From NCBI GenBank assembly GCA_964530185.1, contig CAZHBB010000001.1, positions 27,992 to 91,991 on the forward strand: a DNA stretch of 64,000 bases, given 5' to 3'. Within the stretch, counting starts at the first letter, position 1, and each line of letters opens with the position of its first letter. Below are positions 16,641-25,032 of the stretch, piece after piece. The notes below the pieces were generated by a model that saw only the letters and a program-made list of their open reading frames with translations, did no database searches and was not told the origin of the DNA. A program made the translations under genes and the position numbers. Source of the stretch: PWVB01 sp964530185. Lineage in GTDB: Bacteria; Chloroflexota; Anaerolineae; B4-G1; SLSP01.

Positions 16641-17378
16641 ATGGGGGGACTAACAGTACGTCCGGATCTGGTGCATCGCTGGGACCTGGCGCCGCAAGAA
16701 GCGATAGCGCTTCAGAGGCGGTTGGCAGAGCGCGTGCGTCGCGAACCGGATCTGGGAGAGGTTCGCAGGGTTGCGGGTGTAGATGCCAGCTACCGCGACC
16801 AGACTGCCGTGGGTGCAGTCGTCGTCCTGGACTATCCGACGTTGACCGTGGTGGACTACGCCGTGGCTCGGTGTCCGGTGACTTACCCGTATGTGCCGGG
16901 CCTGCTGAGTTTCCGGGAGGCCCCAGCGGTGCTGCAGGCCCTGGCCCAGATCGAAGTGGTGCCGGATCTGCTCATCTTCGATGGACATGGCATCGCTCAT
17001 CCACGCCGGTTGGGGCTTGCCAGTCACATTGGCGTGTTGTTGGATGTGCCATCCATTGGATGCGCCAAGAGGCGGCTGTGTGGGACTTATGAGATGCCGG
17101 GGACAGAGGCCGGCAGCGTGTCCCCGTTGTATGACAGGGACACCCACGAAGTCATCGGCGCGGTGGTGAGAACTCGCACTGGCGTTAAGCCTGTGTTTGT
17201 CTCGATTGGGCATAGAGTTGACCTGGACACGGCTATTCACTATGTGTTGACGTGTTGCCGGGGGCGACGGTTGCCTGAGCCCACGCGGTGGGCTGATAAG
17301 GTCGCAGGTGGTCTTCGGCCCACTCTGGAGGGGCTTCGCGGCCTGGATGGGAGCACAGAGAACGTAACACCTGCGTAG
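16641..17378 (+). CDS. nfi: Endonuclease V (deoxyinosine 3'-endonuclease)
   Basis: A 245-residue DNA-repair nuclease that nicks one base 3' of deoxyinosine. The catalytic carboxylates are visible: Asp48 in VAGVDASY, Glu93 in PGLLSFREAP and Asp114 in FDGHGIAHPRRLG. The PYVPGL wedge that separates strands at the lesion and the IGCAKRRLCG strand are also present. The length fits the family. The ATG at 16641 has no recognisable ribosome site, and the gene begins 24 bases after the sulfatase stop. It is functionally unrelated to the surrounding sugar genes and ends 13 bases before the kinase gene. Confidence 0.93.
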   Translation: MGGLTVRPDLVHRWDLAPQEAIALQRRLAERVRREPDLGEVRRVAGVDASYRDQTAVGAVVVLDYPTLTVVDYAVARCPVTYPYVPGLLSFREAPAVLQALAQIEVVPDLLIFDGHGIAHPRRLGLASHIGVLLDVPSIGCAKRRLCGTYEMPGTEAGSVSPLYDRDTHEVIGAVVRTRTGVKPVFVSIGHRVDLDTAIHYVLTCCRGRRLPEPTRWADKVAGGLRPTLEGLRGLDGSTENVTPA

Positions 17379-17391
17379 ACAGGAGGGAGCA

Positions 17392-18549
17392 ATGGGGAAC
17401 ACTAGGTTGAAGTATGACATTACCAAGGATGACTTGAGCGCACTCCGAGGGGGAAGGCCCGTATTCGTGACGTTTGGGGAGGTGATGGTGCGCGATACCC
17501 CAGCGGATAAGGAACGACCGGAGCGCACGCGGTTGGTCCATTTATCGCTGGCAGGCAGCGAGTACACCCTGGCCATTGCACTGGCTCGCTTTGGGATTCC
17601 CAGCGCCTACATCACACGGGTCCCGGACAATCCCTATGGGCACATGGTGCGTAACGTGGCCCGTGAACATGGCGTGAACACGGATGACTTGGTGTGGGCC
17701 TCCAAAACGGAGCCTATTGGGCGTTTCATCTATGAGATAGGGCGCACGCCTCGCAAGAATGTGGGCGTGTACCAGCGGATGTATTCCGCTGCCTCGCGTC
17801 TTGACGCGGGCATGGTGGACTGGGGGAAAGTGCTTGAGGGCTGCAAACTGTTCCATACCTCGGGTATCACCTTTGGATTGGCGAACCATAGTGGCTATGC
17901 GCACAATGGGCCGTTGGCGGCATTTCAGGAAGCCATTCAGCACAAACCAACCGACTGTTGGGTGGGCCTGGATTACAACTATCGCTCGACGCTTTGGTCC
18001 CCCGAACAGGCTCGAGAGGTGCTGACTCCCATCCTTACGGACTTCGTGGACATTCTCATCACCTCCATCGAGGATATGGCCAGGATCTATGGCTTTGGCT
18101 GCGGTCAATACTCGGCACAGCAGATCGTCGATGGCGATATCGGTCCTATTGAGGATGATGACATCCGGGCCTTCGCGGTGGAGATCCATCGGCGCTTCCG
18201 CACACGTATCGTGGCCATCACCATCCGCTATCCAGACAACTTCGAGCAGCACCGTTGGGAATCGGCAGCCGTGGATGCCGACGGGAATTTCTTCCGTTCA
18301 CCCGCGGTCAGACCGATCACCCTTTGGGACCGCCTGGGTGGTGGCGATACCTGGAATGCCGGGTTCTATTATGGGTTGCTCTCAGAAGGGTTCACGCCTG
18401 CGGGCATCGAGAAGGGCGTGTTGGTGGGCGATGCGGCGACCCGCATCAAGCAGACATTGATGTTCGACCTGCCCATTGTGACCAAGGAGGAGGTCCAGGC
18501 GTTGTTGAGGGCCGATGTGCTGGGCGGGGGCAAGCGAACGGCGCGTTGA
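17392..18549 (+). CDS. PfkB-family sugar kinase, probable 2-keto-3-deoxygluconate kinase
   Basis: A 385-residue ribokinase-fold kinase. FVTFGEVMVRDTP near the N-terminus and AGSEYTLAIALARFG match the substrate-binding part of PfkB kinases. Asp319 in LGGGDTWNAGF is the expected catalytic base; the anion-hole sequence reads GGGD instead of the common GAGD. AGGAGGGAG precedes the ATG. The next gene, 33 bases on, is KDPG aldolase, so phosphorylation of 2-keto-3-deoxygluconate to KDPG is the natural reading. The protein is longer than typical KdgK (about 310-340), with an insert around residues 235-270. Other keto-sugar substrates remain possible. Confidence 0.8.
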   Translation: MGNTRLKYDITKDDLSALRGGRPVFVTFGEVMVRDTPADKERPERTRLVHLSLAGSEYTLAIALARFGIPSAYITRVPDNPYGHMVRNVAREHGVNTDDLVWASKTEPIGRFIYEIGRTPRKNVGVYQRMYSAASRLDAGMVDWGKVLEGCKLFHTSGITFGLANHSGYAHNGPLAAFQEAIQHKPTDCWVGLDYNYRSTLWSPEQAREVLTPILTDFVDILITSIEDMARIYGFGCGQYSAQQIVDGDIGPIEDDDIRAFAVEIHRRFRTRIVAITIRYPDNFEQHRWESAAVDADGNFFRSPAVRPITLWDRLGGGDTWNAGFYYGLLSEGFTPAGIEKGVLVGDAATRIKQTLMFDLPIVTKEEVQALLRADVLGGGKRTAR

Positions 18550-18581
18550 ACTGACCCATACAGATGTAGAGGGAGGAAGTG

Positions 18582-19229
18582 ATGGACAAGATGGAAAAGC
18601 TCGGTCTCATCCAGGAGACGGGGGTGATCGCGATCATGCGCGCCCAGAGTTCTGATCAGCTCATCGCGGCGGCTGATGCGATCCGTGCCGGTGGTGTGCG
18701 GGCGATCGAGGTGACGATGACCACGCCGGGTGCGTTGCAGGTCATCGAGGAGGCCAGCCGGCGCTATGGGGATGAGGTGCTGTTTGGAGCGGGTTCTGTG
18801 CTGGACGCTGAGACAGCCCGCGCTGCTCTCCTGGCGGGGGCGGGTTTCGTCGTGGCACCCACCTTGAACGTAGATGTGGTGGCGCTCTGTAACCGGTATG
18901 GTGTGCCGGTGGTTCCGGGTATCTTTACCCCCACCGAGGCTCTGACAGCCTGGGAGGCCGGCGCCGATATGGTGAAGCTCTTTCCTGCCAGCGTCGGAGG
19001 TCCGGCGATGATCAAGGCAATCCTCGCCCCACTGCCGCAGCTCAAAATCGTGCCTGTGGGAGGCGTCAACCTGCAGACCGCAAGTGAATTCATCAGACAG
19101 GGCGCGGCGGCTTTGGGGGTGGGGAGCAGTCTGGTCAATCAGTCCCTGCTGGACCAGGGGGATATGGCAGAGCTGACGCGGCGTGCGGCGGCTTTCATTG
19201 AGGCGGTCAGGCTGGGACGGAGCCAGTAA
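18582..19229 (+). CDS. eda: 2-dehydro-3-deoxyphosphogluconate (KDPG) aldolase
   Basis: A 215-residue class I aldolase cleaving KDPG to pyruvate and glyceraldehyde-3-phosphate. Motifs include GVIAIMRAQ, the Glu of AIEVTMTTPG, GAGSVLD and MVKLFPAS with Schiff-base Lys132. GGVNLQTASEF and ALGVGSSLV form the phosphate site. The ATG at 18582 is preferred over a GTG three bases earlier because GGGAGG (18571-18576) is better spaced. With the upstream kinase it forms the lower Entner-Doudoroff branch used for uronates and deoxy-keto sugars. A bidirectional terminator follows. Confidence 0.94.
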   Translation: MDKMEKLGLIQETGVIAIMRAQSSDQLIAAADAIRAGGVRAIEVTMTTPGALQVIEEASRRYGDEVLFGAGSVLDAETARAALLAGAGFVVAPTLNVDVVALCNRYGVPVVPGIFTPTEALTAWEAGADMVKLFPASVGGPAMIKAILAPLPQLKIVPVGGVNLQTASEFIRQGAAALGVGSSLVNQSLLDQGDMAELTRRAAAFIEAVRLGRSQ

Positions 19230-19259
19230 AGCTTGAGTCTTCTCACGATAAGGATGTCG

Positions 19260-19289
19260 AGTGGGGGCTGCCCAAGGGCAGCCCCCACT
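19260..19289. terminator. Bidirectional hairpin terminator
   Basis: A perfect 14-base-pair inverted repeat (19260-19273 with 19276-19289) around a two-base centre, very G/C-rich. It lies between the convergent stops of eda (19229) and the HAS-barrel-like gene (19298). No long T-tract is present on either side, so it may work as a roadblock or with Rho. Confidence 0.65.
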
Positions 19290-19297
19290 GTGTCTGG

Positions 19298-19939
19298 CTA
19301 TGTGGGACGTGCGGCTGTGTATAGGGACTCCAACCTGCGCAGAATCCGATCCAGGCGCACGGGGTCGCGCCCCAGGTAGCGTGCCAGATATCTCCCGGAA
19401 TCCACCAGGAAGTGTTCGACCTCAGACGCGGGGCGAAGTGCGGCAGCCCGTTCCAGGGCCGCGGGGATGAGTTCATCGGTCGGTAAGTCTGGTGCGTCGA
19501 GCAAAGTGCGCATGAACTCAGGGGAGGCCGTGATGGCTTTTACCTCTTGATCAGAGCAGACCGCGATGCTGTATAACACCATGGGGGGCTGGGGAGGAAA
19601 CCCGTAGATGAAAGATCCACCCCCAGCCATCCGATAGCCGATGGCCGCCACGGATATCTCTACAGGCAGGGCGCGGTTCTCGCGTTGGTCCTGGATCACC
19701 TCTGCATACTGCGGGTCGTCGGGCGCGATGGTGGCAGCCAGTGTGCGGAGGAAGGGGTCATCTTGAAGGCGGATGTTGTGAACGATGCCGATCAGGTCTG
19801 TCTGTCCCTGTTGGATCGGTGCGCGCACAAACGTGCCGAACGTCGGTACCTCGGGCTCGGGAATGCGCGACGCCACCACGAACCCCCGGATATCTGCGCG
19901 TAGGACGTTGCCGATGACAATGGTATGATAGTTGGTCAT
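19298..19939 (-). CDS. HAS-barrel-like protein adjacent to NurA
   Basis: A 213-residue protein with no signal peptide or membrane segment. The first about 120 residues (IGNVLRADIRGFVVAS, FGTFVRAPIQQGQ, IGIVHNIRL) are beta-rich and resemble the HAS-barrel found at the N-terminus of HerA-type ATPases. The C-terminal part is helical and hydrophilic. The frame stays open upstream, but the residues before the ATG at 19939 are low-complexity shadow of the nurA gene, so I start here. It follows nurA by 32 bases on the same strand. Role inferred: partner or clamp in a NurA-type end-processing complex. I could not see an ATPase motif. The HAS-barrel assignment is from pattern memory and needs a profile search. 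Confidence 0.6.
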   Translation of the reverse strand: MTNYHTIVIGNVLRADIRGFVVASRIPEPEVPTFGTFVRAPIQQGQTDLIGIVHNIRLQDDPFLRTLAATIAPDDPQYAEVIQDQRENRALPVEISVAAIGYRMAGGGSFIYGFPPQPPMVLYSIAVCSDQEVKAITASPEFMRTLLDAPDLPTDELIPAALERAAALRPASEVEHFLVDSGRYLARYLGRDPVRLDRILRRLESLYTAARPT

Positions 19940-19971
19940 GGTTTCACTCACTTCGTTGGGCCTTGTCAGGT

Positions 19972-21141
19972 CTATCGGTGGCTCAGAAGGGACTTTTGCT
20001 GTGCTTTGGCGGAGGGCTCTGTATAGAGTCCGTCCCGCAGTAGTTCGCGTTGTATGGCCTGCTCCAGGACTCCCTTGTCCCTGGACGTCACCAGTGCTTC
20101 CTCGTGGGCCCGGGCCAGGACATAGGGATACCCGCTCAGGACCTGCGCTTGATGCTGGAGGACGGACTGCAGCATATCCATGGCTTCCCGGTCCCGGGCT
20201 GCCCAGGCCGGTACCTCGACACGCGCCACTGAGGCCCCAGCCGGGCTTCCGAACTTCCCATAACACAGCCAGATCTCCTGGCCGGCAAGCGCGTGGAGCC
20301 GATTTGTTGCACTGAGGCGTGTGAACCACGCCGTCCGGCTGCCAGGCGTGAGCACCTGTTCCATGAGAGCTAGATCTGTGAGCCCCCGTAGGGGGAATTG
20401 CCCCGCGGGTTCCTCCGCTGCTCCCTCGGTGATTTGGCGGCTGACCCATAGCAGCGTCAGCAAGAGGCGCCCTCCAGGACGATCGACATATCCCACAGGG
20501 ATGGCCCCGACCTTTTGCAGGCGAGACAACGCCGATAGATAGCTCTTGAGGTGGCTCCCCTCGGCACTCCGTTCCATGTAGGGCCAGAGCAGAGGGCCAT
20601 CGATCAGGACGATGATGGGCGCGACACTACGCGCTCTCTCCCTCTCGGCCAGCGCCGCAGCGACCTCCATCTCCTTTATGGATCTCTCAATGTTGAGGGT
20701 TTCGCTATCGATCAGGTAGCCATGAGCGTCGTAAAGATCCTCATCCTGGTATCGCAGCCATGCTCGGGTGTACGTCTCCGGCGCCTGTTGCGTGTAGCGA
20801 AAGAGCAGGGCGCCGATGTGCAAGAGGTAGTAGAGGAGCGGTGCGTGTCGATCGGGATAGATCTGAGAGCCATCGACGCCGATGGTGACGACCCGGCTGC
20901 GGTCCACACGGGGGCATGGGATCTGGATGGCCCACGGTGTGTCTTCGGCTGGTAGCAGGCCTATCCCGTTGGGGCCCTCGTCCACCAGGGGCAGGAGCCG
21001 GGTTCGTAGTTGGCTGTCTTCTGGGAGATCGCTCAGCCATCGCATGGCGAGTTTCAGGAGAGATGCGCGCAGTTGTTGGCGAGCGCCCGCCTGTCTCCGC
21101 ATCTCAATGATGGCGTGGTGTAACTGCTCGATATGAAGCAT
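19972..21141 (-). CDS. nurA: NurA-domain DNA nuclease
   Basis: A 389-residue protein with the NurA nuclease pattern. Asp90 in TIGVDGSQIYPDRH is the N-terminal catalytic metal ligand, and IIVLIDGPLLWPY gives the second acidic strand. GYVDRPGGRLL and a C-terminal YPYVLARAHEEALVT segment match the later conserved blocks. NurA works with the HerA translocase on double-strand-break ends in archaea and some bacteria. HerA is not beside it here; a HAS-barrel-like gene is. The ATG at 21141 lies only six bases from a good -10 box, so the mRNA is probably leaderless. Confidence 0.82.
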   Translation of the reverse strand: MLHIEQLHHAIIEMRRQAGARQQLRASLLKLAMRWLSDLPEDSQLRTRLLPLVDEGPNGIGLLPAEDTPWAIQIPCPRVDRSRVVTIGVDGSQIYPDRHAPLLYYLLHIGALLFRYTQQAPETYTRAWLRYQDEDLYDAHGYLIDSETLNIERSIKEMEVAAALAERERARSVAPIIVLIDGPLLWPYMERSAEGSHLKSYLSALSRLQKVGAIPVGYVDRPGGRLLLTLLWVSRQITEGAAEEPAGQFPLRGLTDLALMEQVLTPGSRTAWFTRLSATNRLHALAGQEIWLCYGKFGSPAGASVARVEVPAWAARDREAMDMLQSVLQHQAQVLSGYPYVLARAHEEALVTSRDKGVLEQAIQRELLRDGLYTEPSAKAQQKSLLSHR

Positions 21142-21147
21142 GACTGC

Positions 21148-21175
21148 ATTATAGCGGCATCATGGTCGCAATCAA
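21148..21175 (-). promoter_or_regulatory. Predicted nurA promoter (leaderless transcript)
   Basis: On the minus strand, TTGATT (21175-21170), a 16-base spacer and TATAAT (21153-21148). The -10 box ends six bases before the A of the nurA ATG at 21141, so transcription should begin at or next to the start codon. Confidence 0.6.
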
Positions 21176-21409
21176 AGCGTCCTTGGGGGGCCGTAGCCCC
21201 GCATGTTCCTGGTGCGATGGTGACACTCTGTACCATGCAGATGTTTCTCCATGCGGAGAGCGGCTTTGCGACAAGGGTGCGAATCACGGCCCACGCTGGA
21301 CCCTGGTAGAACTGCTCGACACTTAAGGAATACACAGCGGTTGAGGGGACATTCAAAAAGAGATACAAAGATATGACTTTGAGATATTTGTTGGATGACT
21401 TTTAGGCTA

Positions 21410-21438
21410 TTGCATCGTTTTGGGGTTTGTTGTATAAT
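21410..21438 (+). promoter_or_regulatory. Predicted sigma70 promoter of the dcw cluster (PmraZ)
   Basis: TTGCAT (21410-21415), a 17-base spacer and a perfect TATAAT (21433-21438). An A/T-rich segment just upstream could act as an UP element. The expected start point, near 21445, lies inside the GTGG repeats. The leader to the mraZ start is about 73 bases. Confidence 0.8.
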
Positions 21439-21439
21439 G

Positions 21440-21476
21440 GTGGAAGATTGTGGGGCAAAGTGGGGCGTCGTGGCTC
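21440..21476 (+). promoter_or_regulatory. MraZ operator: four GTGG boxes at 10-base spacing
   Basis: GTGG occurs at 21440, 21450, 21460 and 21470, exactly one helical turn apart: GTGGAAGATT, GTGGGGCAAA, GTGGGGCGTC, GTGGCTCTAC. Experimentally studied MraZ proteins bind short GTGG/TGGG-type direct repeats between promoter and mraZ and repress their own operon. The boxes overlap the predicted start point, so steric autorepression is likely. Confidence 0.75.
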
Positions 21477-21517
21477 TACTGCCCATGTCGTCGTCTAGGA
21501 CCCCTAGGTGGTGAATC

Positions 21518-21955
21518 GTGTACTTGGGCCAGTACACCTATATGCTGGATGACAAGGGACGGCTAACCATCCCCTCTCGCTATCGAGAGGAGTTGCCCTC
21601 TGAGGTTGTCGTAACTCGTGGTATGGATCGGTGTCTGGCCCTCTATCCACCGCGAGTCTGGCAGGAGCTCAGCGACAAAGTGACGTCACTGCCACTCACC
21701 AATCCTCGGGGGCGGGCTCTGCGACGACATTTCTTTGCGCCAGCGGCAAACCTCGAGCTCGACCGCCAGGGCCGAATCTTGATCCCTGAGCATCTGCGGG
21801 AATACGCTGGGCTAGACTTGTCATCTGAGGTCCTTGTCATTGGACTCTACAACTTCATCGAGCTCTGGAATCCGCAGCGCTGGCATGATCAGAACGAGCA
21901 ACAGTTGGCTGAGCTTGACGAGGACCACGGGATATGGGAAGGCGTGGACATCTAG
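21518..21955 (+). CDS. mraZ: Transcriptional regulator MraZ
   Basis: A 145-residue regulator made of two SpoVT/AbrB-like DNA-binding halves, each marked by a DxxGR motif: DDKGR (11-15) and DRQGR (82-86). It forms a ring-shaped oligomer that binds repeated boxes upstream of its own gene. The GTG start at 21518 gives the usual N-terminus, with YLGQYTYMLDDKGRL aligned to the family. It is the first gene of the dcw cluster, and its 3' end overlaps rsmH by 22 bases. The four boxes at 21440-21476 are the probable target. Confidence 0.95.
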   Translation: MYLGQYTYMLDDKGRLTIPSRYREELPSEVVVTRGMDRCLALYPPRVWQELSDKVTSLPLTNPRGRALRRHFFAPAANLELDRQGRILIPEHLREYAGLDLSSEVLVIGLYNFIELWNPQRWHDQNEQQLAELDEDHGIWEGVDI

Positions 21956-22881
21956 ATCCGTCTCCGGTGGGTCATGTCCCGGTCTTGCTTCAAGAAGTGG
22001 TGAAAGGCCTGGCCGTAGGGCCTGGGGGACGTTACCTTGATGCGACGGTAGGAGGCGGTGGGCATGCGGCGGCTATCCTGGAGGCCAGTGCTCCCACGGG
22101 GACTTTGCTTGGGCTTGACCGTGACCCAGAGGCTGTGGCGCGGGCATCGGCGCGACTGGCCTGCTATGGTGACCGTGCGAAGGTCATCCATGCCTCCTAC
22201 GGTGATCTTCTAGCCGTTGCTCAGAGAGAAGGGGTCACCCCGCTGGATGGGGTGCTCTTTGATCTGGGGTTTTCGTCCTGGCAGATCCAGGATGCCCAAC
22301 GGGGGTTCGCCTTTCAGGTGGATGGGCCGTTGGACATGCGTTTCGATCCTGGTTCTGAGTCGCCTACGGCGGCTGATCTGGTCAATGAGAGTTCTTTGGA
22401 GACGCTGGTTGATCTGTTGCGTCGCTATGGCGAGGAACCACGCGCTATGGCTATCGCACAAGCCATCGTGCGAGCTCGTCCTATTCTTTCGACGCGGCAG
22501 CTCGCGGAGGTGGTTGCACGCGCAGTTGGGCGGCGGGGACGGGTTCATCCGGCAACGCGGACGTTCCAGGCTTTGCGGATAGCTGTGAATCGGGAGTTGG
22601 AGATCTTGGAGAGGGCTCTGCCGCAGGCATTGATGGCTTTGAAGCCGGGCGGTCGACTGGCTGTGATAAGTTTTCATTCCCTGGAGGATCGGATTGTCAA
22701 GCGTTTTTTCCAGCAGGAGGCGCGTGATTGCATCTGCCCACCGGAGTTGCCTGTATGTCAGTGTCACCATCGTAGGACCATACAGTTGCTGGTGCGGAAG
22801 CCGATTGTGCCGTCTCCCGAGGAGGTTGAGGCCAATCCGCGGAGTCGCAGTGCGAAGCTGAGGATCGTGGAGCGGCTTTGA
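21934..22881 (+). CDS. rsmH: 16S rRNA (cytosine-1402-N4)-methyltransferase RsmH
   Basis: A 315-residue SAM-dependent methyltransferase acting on C1402 of 16S rRNA in the assembled small subunit. HVPVLLQEVV begins the conserved core, DATVGGGGHAA is the SAM-binding loop and GLDRDPEAV the acidic strand. FDLGFSSWQ and the C-terminal AVISFHSLEDRIVKRFF are diagnostic. The ATG at 21934 overlaps mraZ, as is common in dcw clusters, implying translational coupling. Length is normal. Confidence 0.96.
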   Translation: MGRRGHLDPSPVGHVPVLLQEVVKGLAVGPGGRYLDATVGGGGHAAAILEASAPTGTLLGLDRDPEAVARASARLACYGDRAKVIHASYGDLLAVAQREGVTPLDGVLFDLGFSSWQIQDAQRGFAFQVDGPLDMRFDPGSESPTAADLVNESSLETLVDLLRRYGEEPRAMAIAQAIVRARPILSTRQLAEVVARAVGRRGRVHPATRTFQALRIAVNRELEILERALPQALMALKPGGRLAVISFHSLEDRIVKRFFQQEARDCICPPELPVCQCHHRRTIQLLVRKPIVPSPEEVEANPRSRSAKLRIVERL

Positions 22882-22922
22882 TCGGGGTTGATGTGTGAGA
22901 GCGTAATGGAGTAGTTAGAGAT

Positions 22923-23249
22923 ATGGGTGCGGTGTGGCAAAAGGAGATGCATGGCGTGCGGCGGCGGACGGAGCCCCTGGATCGCGCGGCTATGGCCCGT
23001 CTCCTTCTGCTGATCGCGATCGTTGTGGTCCTTGCGTTTGTCTACATGGGCGTTCTGTGGAGCACGGCACGGTTGGGTGGGGAGCTCTGGGCTTTGAATG
23101 AGCGGTTGATAGAGATTCAGCGACAGAATAGTCTCATCGAGGCGGAGATCGCCAGGCTCAGCTCAATCCCGGTGCTGCAGGTGCGTTCTGTTGAACTGGG
23201 CTATGTGCCGGCAGAGCAGGTAGAGTACCTGATTGTGGGAGGACGTTGA
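22923..23249 (+). CDS. ftsL: FtsL-like cell-division protein
   Basis: A 108-residue bitopic membrane protein. One transmembrane helix lies at about residues 25-46 (ARLLLLIAIVVVLAFVYMGV), followed by a coiled-coil-prone segment (ELWALNERLIEIQRQ). This is the FtsL/DivIC architecture that joins FtsQ/DivIB and activates FtsWI. Sequence is poorly conserved, as usual for FtsL, so the call relies on position between rsmH and ftsI and on topology. The start is uncertain: ATG at 22923 or an ATG at 22947 with GGAG too close. The stop is two bases before the ftsI ATG. Confidence 0.75.
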   Translation: MGAVWQKEMHGVRRRTEPLDRAAMARLLLLIAIVVVLAFVYMGVLWSTARLGGELWALNERLIEIQRQNSLIEAEIARLSSIPVLQVRSVELGYVPAEQVEYLIVGGR

Positions 23250-23251
23250 GT

Positions 23252-25018
23252 ATGCCGCGAAATCCCGAAGCGCGCCTGCAGGTCGTGGTGGCCCTGCTGG
23301 TTGTGGCCCTCGCTCTCATCCTGGTGAAGCTGGTACAGCTTCAGGTCCTGGATCGGGGAGAGTATCAGGATGTGGTGGAAGACACTATTTACCGTACTTA
23401 TGCGTTGCCTGAGCCGCCCCGAGGACGGGTCCTGGACCGCAATGGGGATCTGCTGATCGGGAATGTACCGACCTACGACGTGGGTGCACAACTGACGGCG
23501 ATACAGCCCACGGATGTTCCCACGATCGCAACCAGTCTGGCCCCGATCTTGGGAATGGAGATCTCTGAACTTATGTCGCTGTTGGACTCTGAGTATCCCT
23601 GGGTCTATCTGGCGCGAGGCGTCAGTGTGGAGACGGCCCATGCGATCACAGAGGTGATCACGGCACAGAACAAACGGGCTGAAAATTCCCAGACGGAGAG
23701 GAAATGGGATTGGCTTTCGCTTCAGGAGACCTGGCGTCGTTACTACGCCGAGGGGGCATTGGCGGCTCACGTGTTGGGCTTCGTCAATGAGGAGGGCGTC
23801 GGCTATGGGGTTGAGGCGGCGCAGCAGCGGTTCCTGCGACCACAATCAGTCCAGAACCAGGGGGTCGTGAATGTCCTCTCTGAGCCTCTCAGTGAGGAAC
23901 TGGCCAGCACAGAAGTTCGTACATATCCCGGAGCGGATCTCGTATTGACCATTGATCGCACTATCCAGGCCTTCGTGGAGGGAGAGCTCGACAAAGCGCT
24001 TGCTGAGTTTGGTGCTGCCTCTGGGACCATCCTGGTGATGGATCCCCGCACGGGGGCGATTCTGGCGAGTGCCAGTCGGCCTACCTATAGGCCGTACGAC
24101 TATATGAGCTATGGGGGAGATGCACGAGACCTCTTTGCTGATCCCGCTCTCAGGGACTATGAGCCGGGTTCGGTATTTAAGCCGTTTGTCGTAGCTGCGG
24201 CCGTCGACTCCGGGCGAGTCACGGCCGACTGGTCCTACTATGATACAGGGGTCGTGGAGTATGGCGGCGTTTTCATTCGGAACTGGGATCGAAAGGGGTA
24301 TGGGCAGCAGAATCTGCAAGGGATCCTGGACTACTCGCTCAACACAGGGGTAGCCACGTTGACGACCCGTGTCATGGGACCTGAGGTCTTCTACGCCTAC
24401 ATCCGGCGCTTTGGATTTGGGCAGCGCACAGGCATTGGGCTGGTGGGCGAGTCCCCAGGAGTCGTGCACCTGCCCTCTGATCTGGGTTGGGAGGACGGTT
24501 TCTTGGCGACCAATGCCTTTGGTCAGGGGATCAGTGTGACTCCGTTGCAGTTGGCGACGGCTGCCACCGCTCTGGCCAACCATGGCACCATGATGGCGCC
24601 CTATATCGTGGCTGAGCGGCGTTACCCCGACGGGCGGCGATCGGTGACGCCACCACGAGTGCTCAGCGTGGTGCTCCATCCGGAGACCGCCGACTATGTG
24701 ACAGAGCTGATGGCAAACACGGTGGCCAATCGGCTGAAGATGGCTCAGGTTCCAGGCTATCGCATTGCTGGGAAGACGGGTACCGCCCAGATTCCGGTCA
24801 GTGGCGGGTATGAGAGGGACGATGTGATCACCTCTTTCCTGGGATTCGGCCCGCTCCCTGACCCACAGATACTGATCCTGGTGAAACTCGACAGGCCTCA
24901 GGTGCCCATGCACCTGCGCTGGGGGACCCAGACCGCGGCCCCGGTCTTCCAGCGGGTGGCCTCTCGCCTGTTTGTCCTGTTGGGGATTCCACCTACCGAG
25001 GGGTGGGCAGGGCCTTAA
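23252..25018 (+). CDS. ftsI: Division-specific peptidoglycan transpeptidase (class B PBP, FtsI/PBP3)
   Basis: A 588-residue penicillin-binding protein that cross-links septal peptidoglycan. It has an N-terminal membrane anchor (residues 10-30) and a PBP-dimer domain beginning PPRGRVLDRNGDLL. The transpeptidase domain has Ser307-x-x-Lys310 (GSVFK), SLN (362-364) and KTG (508-510), so all three active-site motifs are intact. ATG at 23252 with GGGAGG at 23238-23243 is preferred over the in-frame TTG at 23246. The next gene is murF rather than murE. Confidence 0.95.
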   Translation: MPRNPEARLQVVVALLVVALALILVKLVQLQVLDRGEYQDVVEDTIYRTYALPEPPRGRVLDRNGDLLIGNVPTYDVGAQLTAIQPTDVPTIATSLAPILGMEISELMSLLDSEYPWVYLARGVSVETAHAITEVITAQNKRAENSQTERKWDWLSLQETWRRYYAEGALAAHVLGFVNEEGVGYGVEAAQQRFLRPQSVQNQGVVNVLSEPLSEELASTEVRTYPGADLVLTIDRTIQAFVEGELDKALAEFGAASGTILVMDPRTGAILASASRPTYRPYDYMSYGGDARDLFADPALRDYEPGSVFKPFVVAAAVDSGRVTADWSYYDTGVVEYGGVFIRNWDRKGYGQQNLQGILDYSLNTGVATLTTRVMGPEVFYAYIRRFGFGQRTGIGLVGESPGVVHLPSDLGWEDGFLATNAFGQGISVTPLQLATAATALANHGTMMAPYIVAERRYPDGRRSVTPPRVLSVVLHPETADYVTELMANTVANRLKMAQVPGYRIAGKTGTAQIPVSGGYERDDVITSFLGFGPLPDPQILILVKLDRPQVPMHLRWGTQTAAPVFQRVASRLFVLLGIPPTEGWAGP

Positions 25019-25032
25019 GGGAAAGGTATGGC

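Larger units (their letters stand above)
21142..21517. other. Divergent intergenic region between nurA and mraZ
   Basis: 376 bases without a gene. It carries the leaderless-type nurA promoter at its left end, an A/T-rich stretch (about 21355-21405) and the mraZ promoter with MraZ boxes at its right end. Nothing else was recognised in 21180-21350. Confidence 0.6.

Noticed and set aside
19940..20449. Possible long N-terminal extension of the HAS-barrel-like protein
   Set aside because: It lies antisense-free but wholly inside nurA in another frame, is Gly/Pro/Arg-rich low complexity, and the beta-rich domain begins right at the ATG at 19939.
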